DNA from: Clostridia bacterium
GTDB taxonomy: Bacteria > Bacillota > Clostridia > Oscillospirales > CAG-272
Direction: 5' to 3'
Assembly (NCBI GenBank): GCA_017453085.1
Contig: JAFTKV010000244.1
Span: 1 to 6,878, forward strand
DNA: 6,878 bases
The position numbers and the translations under genes were made by a program. Within the stretch, counting starts at the first letter, position 1; every line of letters starts with the position of its first letter. Below the pieces are notes generated by a model, which made no database searches, was not told where the DNA came from, and saw only the letters and a program-made list of their open reading frames with translations. Positions 1 to 5,326 of this stretch are shown here, one piece after another.

Positions 1-1880
1 AGCTCCAGCCCCTTATAGTTGTTGATGGTCACGCTCATCCGAGAGGCTTCCTCGTCGGTGTACTTGCGCTCTACGCCCAAGTAGGAGAGAACCTGCTCCA
101 TCAGCGCACCTGCATAGGGTGCCGCTACGTTACTACCGTATTTGTTGCTGATTTGCGGTTCGTCCACGATGATGATCACGGCAACCTGGGGATCGTCCGC
201 AGGTGCTACCGCTACGCAGGAGCCGATACGCGCAGTTTTATCGGCAGAGTCTCGCTTTTCCGAGGTACCGGTCTTCGCCGCTACCCGATAGCCTGCTACG
301 TACGCATTTTTCACGCCGTCGCCGCTGTACACACCGTCTTCCAGCACGGTCAGGATGCTCTCGCAGACTGCGCTGCTGACTACCTGCCGCTTGATCTTGG
401 GCTCGAAGGTAACCTGAGCGTTGCCGCTTCCGTCTACCAGCGAGCTGACCACGTAGGGGGTCACCAGATTGCCACCGTTGGCGATGGCGCAGACTGCGGT
501 AAGCTGCTGAAGGGGCGTTGTCTTAAAGGTCTGACCGAAGCTGTAGCAGGCAAGCTCAACTGCGTTGAAGCCCGAAAGCCCTACGTACAGACCTGCTTCC
601 TCACCGGGCAGATCCACGCCGGTCAGCGAGGTATAGCCGAAGGATTCAAAGTAAGAATAGAATTTACTGCTGCCAACTCTGGCCGCTACCTGCATTATAG
701 CAGGATTGCAGGAAAATTGCAACAGTTTATTGAAAGTACGGGTGCCGTGTCCCGCTTTTTTATGACAATGGATCGTCTGATCGCTGACAACCAACGCTCC
801 GCTGCAGGAAAATTGGTTGGAAAAGGATACCTTACTCTCCTCCAGTGCCATTGCAGTGGTCATCATTTTCATCGTAGAACCGGGCTCGTACAGAGTGGAG
901 ACTGCTTTATTGTTCCACATCGCATAGACGCATTCCCAGAAATATTCGTTTTTCGCCGCTTCTTCGTCGGTTCCTTCGGGATATTTGGATGCATCAAAGG
1001 TCCATGCGTCGTATTTCTGCTGATAGTAATCGTTCAGCGTGTATTTGTCGTTCAGGTCAAAGCTGGGATAGGTTCCCATTGCGTAGATGGCACCGGTATT
1101 GGGATCCATTACGATGCCGGTAACCTTTTCCGCAGCCTTCGCATATTCGTACGCCGCCTTCAACTGACCCTCCAGCATTTTCTGAATGTTGGAGTCAATG
1201 GTGGTGATCACCGAAAGGCCGTCCTCTGCATCGATGCGGGTATCAAAATCAGAGGGCATACCGCCGCTCTGCGCGTCCTTCGTAGTGATATACCGACCTG
1301 GTGTACCGGTCAGATATTCGTCATACTCCAGCTCCAGACCGAACAGACCGCCGTCGGTACCCATCGCGCCCACGATGCTGGCCCCCAGCGTGCCCATGGG
1401 ATAATAGCGCTTATCGGTAGCTTCCAGATGGATCTGCGTTTGGAAGGAATTGGCCGAAACGTAAGCGCGAATGTCCTCCGCCTGCTCTTCGGTCAGATCC
1501 TTCTGCACGGTGATATCCTTCATGTTTTCCCGCTGCGTTTTTTTGTAGACCGTTTCATAATCCAGATGGAAATAATCGGATAAATAACGGGAGATATCCT
1601 TTGCGGTGCCCGCCGCCTGGATGTCGACGGGGGACACGAACAGTCGGTAGGTCGTCACGTTGACCGCCAGAGGGTTTTTGTTGGCGTCGTAGATGGAGCC
1701 GCGCTCTGCGGGGATCTCCGACTCCTGCTGGATATTGTCGATTACCTTGGATTGATAGTAATCGTACTGCATATATTGCATATAGAACAGTCGGGACAGG
1801 ACGATCAGACAGGCAACACCCATTACGCCCAGCCAGATCAGCGCCCGTCCGTCTATGGAATTGAATCTCTTGATTTTCAT
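1..1880 (-). CDS. Class B penicillin-binding protein (PBP2B/SpoVD-type transpeptidase), 3' end cut by window edge
   Basis: This is a D,D-transpeptidase that cross-links peptidoglycan from the outer face of the membrane, for septal division or spore cortex synthesis. My translation gives 626 residues with no stop before the window edge. The order is: basic N-terminus, one membrane anchor (about residues 13-34), a dimerisation-domain motif ERGSIYD (59-65), then the transpeptidase. Its active-site motifs are all present: STMK (Ser335 nucleophile, Lys338), SCN (390-392) and KTGT (536-539). The last visible residues (about 615-626, MSVTINNYKGLE) resemble the first strand of a PASTA domain, as in Bacillus PBP2B and SpoVD. 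The start is set by ATG at 1880-1878 with an in-frame TGA two codons upstream (1886-1884). Its ribosome site (AAGGTGAG, 1890-1883) is weaker than those of its neighbours. It follows the ftsL-like gene, the usual dcw position. I cannot tell whether it serves vegetative division or sporulation, so I give no symbol. Confidence 0.95.
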   Translation of the reverse strand, partial: MKIKRFNSIDGRALIWLGVMGVACLIVLSRLFYMQYMQYDYYQSKVIDNIQQESEIPAERGSIYDANKNPLAVNVTTYRLFVSPVDIQAAGTAKDISRYLSDYFHLDYETVYKKTQRENMKDITVQKDLTEEQAEDIRAYVSANSFQTQIHLEATDKRYYPMGTLGASIVGAMGTDGGLFGLELEYDEYLTGTPGRYITTKDAQSGGMPSDFDTRIDAEDGLSVITTIDSNIQKMLEGQLKAAYEYAKAAEKVTGIVMDPNTGAIYAMGTYPSFDLNDKYTLNDYYQQKYDAWTFDASKYPEGTDEEAAKNEYFWECVYAMWNNKAVSTLYEPGSTMKMMTTAMALEESKVSFSNQFSCSGALVVSDQTIHCHKKAGHGTRTFNKLLQFSCNPAIMQVAARVGSSKFYSYFESFGYTSLTGVDLPGEEAGLYVGLSGFNAVELACYSFGQTFKTTPLQQLTAVCAIANGGNLVTPYVVSSLVDGSGNAQVTFEPKIKRQVVSSAVCESILTVLEDGVYSGDGVKNAYVAGYRVAAKTGTSEKRDSADKTARIGSCVAVAPADDPQVAVIIIVDEPQISNKYGSNVAAPYAGALMEQVLSYLGVERKYTDEEASRMSVTINNYKGLE

Positions 1881-1947
1881 GGCTCACCTTTGGTTCAGTT
1901 GATTTGACTTGCTCCTTGGCCGATTCGAAAGTATCATACAAGCAAAA

Positions 1948-1980
1948 TGAGAGCAGGCGGGTCTGCAAGCCTGGCTCTCA
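1948..1980 (-). terminator. Stem-loop between ftsL and the PBP gene, possible leaky terminator or attenuator
   Basis: Read on the minus strand, TGAGAGC-c-AGGC pairs with GCCT-GCTCTCA around a 10-base loop. That gives eleven base pairs with a single bulged C. It starts 16 bases after the ftsL stop codon and is followed directly by TTTTGCTTG, a short and interrupted T run. The shape fits an inefficient intrinsic terminator, or an RNA hairpin that protects or separates the two halves of the operon. I see no convincing promoter between it and the PBP start. An AAGGAG at 1918-1913 has no start codon near it and is probably chance. Confidence 0.45.
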
Positions 1981-1996
1981 AATCGCTATTCCATAC

Positions 1997-2560
1997 TTAT
2001 TCGCCGTCGGTCAGAGTATTCCACGCCTCAATAAAATTCTGCGTAAGTGCGGACATTACGGTTGCGATAACACCCTTGGTGCCATCCTCTTCCACTTCGA
2101 ATACCTCGATGGAATCGTCTTCATCCACCTCGATATATACCTTATCGGCAGATTCATCGCTCTCCATGCCCAGCACGGAGGAAGCGTACTGCTCCATGGT
2201 CATATAATCGTTCTTCTGATCGAGTTCGCTGGACAGCTTGTCCTTTTCCTTGTTCAGTGTCTGCAGCTCCGAGCGAAGTTCAGTAACCTCGTGAGAATAC
2301 TCGTTGATCTTCACGTAGTTGCTGACCATCATCATCAGAAGCAGCGTAGTGATCGCCAGAAGCAAAACGGTGCCCAAAGGAAACGCCTTCTTCTGATTGG
2401 AACGGACTGTACCCTCGCGACGGTGCTTGGGAGCCTTCTTGCCCGTTCCGTTCTTGTGGGGCTTCGAGGACTTCACCATGATCTCGGCAGAGCGCAGCTG
2501 TTCTACTTTGCCGTCTTCCGGATTGCGTACGGTGGGCTTATTGGTATTATTCTGATTCAT
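1997..2560 (-). CDS. ftsL: FtsL/DivIC-like cell division protein with acidic C-terminal extension
   Basis: This is a small bitopic membrane protein of the divisome. In the family, FtsL joins DivIB/FtsQ and DivIC/FtsB and activates the septal transpeptidase, which here is encoded by the next gene. The 187 residues are: a polar, strongly basic cytoplasmic N-terminus (1-59, many Lys/Arg); one transmembrane helix (about 60-80, rich in Leu and Met); a predicted coiled coil (about 84-117, rich in Glu, Lys and Leu); and a YASSVLGM segment (125-132) that matches the family's usual end. It then continues for about 55 residues: a very acidic stretch (133-160) and a possible amphipathic helix (about 161-183). 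FtsL proteins commonly end near the LGM motif, so this tail is odd. The start ATG has AAGAGGA 8 bases upstream. Assignment rests on architecture and position between rsmH and the PBP gene, because FtsL sequences diverge widely. A DivIC-type label is the alternative. Confidence 0.85.
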   Translation of the reverse strand: MNQNNTNKPTVRNPEDGKVEQLRSAEIMVKSSKPHKNGTGKKAPKHRREGTVRSNQKKAFPLGTVLLLAITTLLLMMMVSNYVKINEYSHEVTELRSELQTLNKEKDKLSSELDQKNDYMTMEQYASSVLGMESDESADKVYIEVDEDDSIEVFEVEEDGTKGVIATVMSALTQNFIEAWNTLTDGE

Positions 2561-2584
2561 AGCAATTTCCTCTTTCTGAAGTGT

Positions 2585-2598
2585 ACGGCATCTGCCGT
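2585..2598. repeat. Short perfect inverted repeat at the rsmH 3' end
   Basis: ACGGCA and TGCCGT flank two bases and overlap the last base of the rsmH stop codon region. The dyad lies in the 37-base gap before ftsL. In RNA it could form only a 5-6 bp hairpin with no T run behind it, so it is not a terminator. It may be chance. Confidence 0.3.
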
Positions 2599-3533
2599 CA
2601 GAGTTTTTCGAACACTCTCAGCTTTGCACTGCGAGAGCGGGGATTATCAGTAAGCTCCTCTTCCGAGGGAAGCAAGGGTTTGCGGGTAATGACCCTTCCC
2701 AGCGGCTTCTTGCCGCATACACAAACGGGGAAGGAAGGGGGACAGGTGCATCCCTGTGCCAGTGAGGCAAAGGTCTGCTTGACGATCCGATCCTCCAGCG
2801 AGTGGAAGGTCAGTACCGCCAGACGTCCGCCGGGAGCAAGCAGATCGCAGAGGGCGCGGAGCGTAGGCTCGATGATGTCCAGCTCGTGGTTGACCTCGAT
2901 GCGGATCGCCTGGAAGGATTTTTTAGCCGGATGGTGTCCGCCGTCTCTCGCCTTGGCGGGAATTGCGGATTTAATGATCGCGGTGAGTTCACCGGTGGTT
3001 TCAATAGGCTTTTCCGCTCTCGCTCTGGCGATGGCGGAAACGATGCGGGGAGCAAACTGCTCTTCGCCGTAGTTGTACAGGATGCGCTTCAAGTCAGCTT
3101 CGGAGTATTCGTTGACCACCTGCCATGCAGTGAGCTGGGCATCCTGATTCATTCGCATATCCAGCGGAGCATCCTGCATATAGGAGAAGCCCCGTTCGGC
3201 GGTGTCCAGCTGATAGGAGGACACGCCAAGGTCGATGAGCGCTCCCTGCACGCCCTGCAACTCCAGATCACGGGCTACCGATGATACCTCCGAAAAGTTG
3301 GAGCGTACCAGCGTTACTCGGTCGCTGTCAGGGGCAAGTCGCGCGCCGGCTGCACGGATGGCGTCGGCATCCTGATCGATGGCGATCAGTCTTCCCTTTC
3401 CCGTCAGACGGGAGGCGATAGCGAAGCTGTGACCACCGCCGCCTGCGGTACAGTCGATATAGATTCCGTCCCCCACCTGCAGTGCATCCATGCACTCGGG
3501 GAGCATAACCGAATAATGGGAAAATTCAGCCAT
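2598..3533 (-). CDS. rsmH: 16S rRNA (cytosine1402-N4)-methyltransferase RsmH (MraW)
   Basis: This cytoplasmic enzyme uses S-adenosylmethionine to methylate N4 of C1402 in the decoding centre of 16S rRNA. The 311 residues match the usual family length. Visible motifs in order: SAM-binding CTAGGGGHS (28-36), AIDQDAD (51-57), DLGVSSYQLD (101-110) with GFSY (115-118), HHPAKKSFQAIRI (200-212), FHSLEDRIVK (243-252), and the C-terminal NPRSRSAKLRV signature (297-307). Four cysteines (262, 264, 271, 273, a CxC-x6-CxC pattern) could hold a metal, but similar Cys patterns occur in many Bacillota homologues. The start ATG lies one base after the mraZ stop (TGA-G-ATG). Its ribosome site AGAGAGGA (3548-3541) is inside mraZ, so translation of the two genes is probably coupled. 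The stop is TGA. Confidence 0.97.
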   Translation of the reverse strand: MAEFSHYSVMLPECMDALQVGDGIYIDCTAGGGGHSFAIASRLTGKGRLIAIDQDADAIRAAGARLAPDSDRVTLVRSNFSEVSSVARDLELQGVQGALIDLGVSSYQLDTAERGFSYMQDAPLDMRMNQDAQLTAWQVVNEYSEADLKRILYNYGEEQFAPRIVSAIARARAEKPIETTGELTAIIKSAIPAKARDGGHHPAKKSFQAIRIEVNHELDIIEPTLRALCDLLAPGGRLAVLTFHSLEDRIVKQTFASLAQGCTCPPSFPVCVCGKKPLGRVITRKPLLPSEEELTDNPRSRSAKLRVFEKL

Positions 3534-3534
3534 C

Positions 3535-3954
3535 TCAGAATCCTCTCTTTCGCAGCGCTTCGCGGAGCTTGGAGACGTCTACCGAAGCCTGTCTGTCCTC
3601 GAAGGTCTTGGCATTCCAGATCTCCATATACTCGCCGCGTCCGCAGCTGATAATTTCCTTGTCCAGATTGGCGTACTCTCTGTAATCCGGAAGGAGGGCG
3701 ATTCTTCCCTGCTCATCCACTCGAACGCGTTCGGCGTTGGTGGTCAGCCAGAAGGATGCTTCCTCCGCTTCGATCTCGGGAAGCTCGCGGATCTTCGCCT
3801 CGTACTTCTCCCAATTGGCGGAGGTGTACACGCGCAGGCAATCACCGGTAATGCTCTTGGCTACCACCAGATCGTTACCCAGCTCGTCCCGGTACTTGGC
3901 AGGTAGAAATATGCGATTTTTAGCGTCTATGGTGTGTTTATGCTTTCCAAGCAT
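3535..3954 (-). CDS. mraZ: Transcriptional regulator MraZ
   Basis: MraZ is a DNA-binding protein of the AbrB/SpoVT double-beta fold that forms ring-shaped oligomers. In E. coli it represses the dcw operon that it heads. The 139 residues fit the family (about 140-150). The two internal repeats each carry the conserved DxxxR motif: DAKNR at 10-14, followed by IFLPAKYR, and DEQGR at 80-84, followed by IALLPDYREYA. The first repeat has Asn where DxKGR is commonest. The GRGEYMEIWN segment (105-114) is also typical. The start ATG (3954-3952) lies 8 bases after GGAGG (3967-3963). A second, out-of-frame ATG at 3959-3957 is only 3 bases from that site and would give 10 codons. mraZ is the first gene after a terminator and promoter, so it opens the dcw transcript. 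Confidence 0.97.
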   Translation of the reverse strand: MLGKHKHTIDAKNRIFLPAKYRDELGNDLVVAKSITGDCLRVYTSANWEKYEAKIRELPEIEAEEASFWLTTNAERVRVDEQGRIALLPDYREYANLDKEIISCGRGEYMEIWNAKTFEDRQASVDVSKLREALRKRGF

Positions 3955-3963
3955 CGCATTTTC

Positions 3964-4033
3964 CTCCCTTCAATGGGAATTTTCCCCATTTCGCTCCCTT
4001 TTGCTCACCAATATTATAAAATAACTCCCTTTT
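3964..4033 (-). repeat. GGGAG repeats spaced about 30 bases across the mraZ promoter and leader
   Basis: AAAAGGGAG occurs twice exactly, at 4033-4025 (inside the promoter spacer) and 4002-3994 (just after the predicted transcription start). A third GGGAG at 3968-3964 doubles as the ribosome binding site, and TGGGG sits at 3988-3984. The three GGGAG cores are 31 and 30 bases apart, close to three helical turns each. Evenly phased G-rich repeats at this position would suit an oligomeric repressor such as MraZ. The third copy may simply be a Shine-Dalgarno sequence. Confidence 0.4.
3972..3990 (-). promoter_or_regulatory. Imperfect palindrome before the mraZ ribosome binding site, candidate operator
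   Basis: On the minus strand AATGGG and CCCATT flank GAAAATT, giving a 19-base near-palindrome with six perfect pairs in each arm. It sits about 15-35 bases downstream of the predicted transcription start and ends 4 bases before the GGGAGG ribosome site. It could act as a DNA operator or as a small leader hairpin. The TGGGG in its left arm resembles the TGGGN boxes bound by E. coli MraZ, but the box spacing differs from E. coli. The role is inferred. Confidence 0.4.
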
Positions 4034-4041
4034 ATTTGCAA
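4013..4041 (-). promoter_or_regulatory. Predicted housekeeping-sigma promoter of mraZ
   Basis: On the minus strand TTGCAA (4041-4036, 4 of 6 consensus positions) and TATAAT (4018-4013, perfect) are separated by exactly 17 bases. Transcription should start near 4006-4005, leaving a leader of about 50 bases before the mraZ ATG. The promoter lies downstream of the coaD terminator and is the only good match in this gap. It probably drives the mraZ-rsmH-ftsL-PBP unit. Confidence 0.8.
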
Positions 4042-4080
4042 GAGGAAGTCATAGCCATAGCGGCGGTTTTCTCCTCTTTT

Positions 4081-4088
4081 TTCGACAA
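4081..4088 (-). promoter_or_regulatory. Exact match to the Spo0A-box consensus (TTGTCGAA) upstream of mraZ
   Basis: The minus strand reads TTGTCGAA, identical to the Bacillus subtilis 0A-box consensus. It is centred about 78 bases upstream of the predicted mraZ transcription start and 39 bases upstream of the -35 element. The rest of 4042-4168 is A/T-rich and holds no other element I can support. A single 8-base match can arise by chance, and nothing in the window proves that the organism has Spo0A. Confidence 0.35.
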
Positions 4089-4168
4089 GATAAAACATCC
4101 TTTTACGGCGTTTCTCAAGAGGTTGAAATTTTGTTCGTATTTTCCATTCTTTTCCATCCACAAACGAG

Positions 4169-4223
4169 AAAAAACCTCCCGATTCTTTCTGCACCAACCA
4201 TTTGGTACAGAAAAAACGGGAGG
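4169..4223 (-). terminator. Strong intrinsic terminator after coaD, possibly bidirectional
   Basis: On the minus strand CCTCCCG pairs with CGGGAGG at the base (4217-4223 with 4175-4181). Above a small internal mismatch, TTTCTGTACCAA pairs with TTGGTGCAGAAA, including one G-T pair, around an ATGG loop. Six T (4174-4169) follow directly. It begins 21 bases after the coaD stop and closes the uvrC-rsmD-coaD transcript. On the plus strand the same stem is followed by GA and five T, so it could also stop transcription in the opposite direction. Confidence 0.9.
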
Positions 4224-4244
4224 GATTTTTGCAGATCCGACCGA

Positions 4245-4709
4245 TTATTGTTGAAGCAGTTCAATGACCGCAGGAGGGAGAATCTTGTCCAGTGCTCTGC
4301 CGTAACGGATCATCTCTCTGGCAACTGTGGAGGAGATGAAGCGATAGGCGGGGTCTGCCGGCAGGAAGAGCGTCTCGATCGGCGCGTTCAGCAGATTGAC
4401 CCGCGCGATCATCTCTTCGTATTCGTAGTCTGCTGCCGAGCGAACGCCCTTGACGATAACGTCGATTCCGTTAGCGGCGGCGTAATCGGCAACCAGTCCG
4501 GTACAGCAGTCCACCTTGACGTTTGGACAATCGGCAAGACTGCGGCAGAGCATCTCCATACGCAGATCGGGCGAGAACTGCCCTTTTTTCTCGCTATTGT
4601 GACATACGCAGACCACCACCTCATCAAAGATGGCAGCGGTACGGCAGATCACGTCTATATGTCCCAGGGTGGGAGGATCAAAGCTACCTGTGAGCAGTGC
4701 TCTTTTCAT
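4245..4709 (-). CDS. coaD: Phosphopantetheine adenylyltransferase (PPAT)
   Basis: CoaD joins 4'-phosphopantetheine and ATP to make dephospho-CoA and pyrophosphate, the penultimate step of coenzyme A synthesis in the cytoplasm. The 154 residues match the usual length (about 160). It shows the nucleotidyltransferase signature GSFDPPTLGH (8-17, with the T-x-G-H motif at 14-17), KGVRSAADYEYE (87-98), and ISSTVARE (125-132) near the C-terminus. Lys87 stands where E. coli CoaD has Arg88, a conservative change. The start ATG overlaps the rsmD stop by four bases (ATGA). A strong GGAGGA site (4721-4716) lies 6 bases upstream, so coupled translation is likely. The rsmD-coaD pair is a common arrangement in bacteria. 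The stop is TAA, followed by the terminator. Confidence 0.97.
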   Translation of the reverse strand: MKRALLTGSFDPPTLGHIDVICRTAAIFDEVVVCVCHNSEKKGQFSPDLRMEMLCRSLADCPNVKVDCCTGLVADYAAANGIDVIVKGVRSAADYEYEEMIARVNLLNAPIETLFLPADPAYRFISSTVAREMIRYGRALDKILPPAVIELLQQ

Positions 4710-5278
4710 TGATCGTCCTCCTCATATTCTTCTCCACGGAGCAGGACGGTCACGTAGATCCTGCCGTAGCGATTGTGTCGGTGAAGCGTCAGTCCTTCTC
4801 CCTTGAAGGGTTCTGCTTTATCGCTCTCGCAGACGAAAATAGCACGCTCGGAGGCAAGGCCTGCCCGCAGAATACGATCGATAGCGTCCTGCACCATGTT
4901 GGATGCATAAGGGGGATCCAGAATGATAATATCAAACTGTTCCTTCCCTTCCGCCGATCGGATGAAGGCTTTATAGTCGGAATTAACGATCCGCGCCTGC
5001 GGAGCGAGCTTGGTCTTTTGGGCGTTCCGCTTGATCACATCTACCGCCTGGCGGTTGCTGTCGCAGAATACGGCAGACGCCGCGCCTCGGGACAGTGCTT
5101 CCAGACCCATCTGTCCTGAGCCTGCAAACAGATCCAACACCCGTCTGCCCTCCAGATCAAACGCCAGCATATTGAATACGGCTTCCTTGATCCGCTCGGG
5201 CGTGGGGCGAGTGACCTCCTCACCGTCCAGCGTTTCCAGCCGTGCGCCTCTTGCGCTTCCTGTAATGATTCGCATCAT
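4706..5278 (-). CDS. rsmD: 16S rRNA (guanine966-N2)-methyltransferase RsmD
   Basis: RsmD methylates N2 of G966 in 16S rRNA, a base near the P site, using S-adenosylmethionine. The 190 residues match the family. Visible motifs: an N-terminal RIITGSARG stretch (3-11), RPTPERIKEAVFNML (24-38), the SAM-binding VLDLFAGSGQMGLEALSRGA (47-66), an acidic residue after FCD (73), and the catalytic DPPY (121-124) typical of amino-group methyltransferases. The C-terminus is acidic (EEYEEDDQ). Two tandem ATG codons occur. I take the first (5278-5276) because AAGGA (5290-5286) is 7 bases away, against 10 for the second. It lies 48 bases after uvrC and overlaps coaD by four bases. Confidence 0.96.
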   Translation of the reverse strand: MMRIITGSARGARLETLDGEEVTRPTPERIKEAVFNMLAFDLEGRRVLDLFAGSGQMGLEALSRGAASAVFCDSNRQAVDVIKRNAQKTKLAPQARIVNSDYKAFIRSAEGKEQFDIIILDPPYASNMVQDAIDRILRAGLASERAIFVCESDKAEPFKGEGLTLHRHNRYGRIYVTVLLRGEEYEEDDQ

Positions 5279-5326
5279 ATGATTGTCCTTTCTTCCTCGG
5301 GCGAAGCAATCCCCGACGAACGGAAT

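Noticed and set aside
153..1583. A 476-codon open frame on the plus strand
   Set aside because: It lies wholly antisense to the PBP gene, whose translation contains all the transpeptidase motifs. Its protein has no recognisable domain and is a shadow of that gene.
1555..1968. A 137-codon open frame on the minus strand starting in the ftsL-PBP gap
   Set aside because: It overlaps the PBP N-terminus in another frame. The PBP frame gives the membrane anchor and the ERGSIYD motif, while this one gives Arg/Gly-rich sequence with no family features.
1904..2653. A 249-codon open frame on the plus strand
   Set aside because: It is antisense to the ftsL-like gene and the rsmH end. Its apparent hydrophobic stretches mirror the opposite-strand codons, and I see no ribosome site.
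4040..4078. Inverted repeat AAGAGGA/TCCTCTT upstream of the mraZ promoter
   Set aside because: The arms are only 7 bases of low-complexity purine and pyrimidine sequence, with a 25-base loop and no supporting context. It is probably chance.
4154..4162. CCATCCACA, resembling a DnaA box (TTATCCACA)
   Set aside because: Only 7 of 9 positions match, there is a single copy, and there is no AT-rich origin region or dnaA/dnaN context.
3970..4197. A possible 75-codon small gene on the minus strand between coaD and mraZ
   Set aside because: Its ATG is in the loop of the coaD terminator, it has no ribosome site, and it runs through the mraZ promoter and leader. The gap is better explained as regulatory DNA.
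5297..5316. TCGGG/CCCGA dyad in the uvrC-rsmD gap as a possible terminator
   Set aside because: The stem is only 5 bp with a 10-base loop and no T run, so it is too weak to call.
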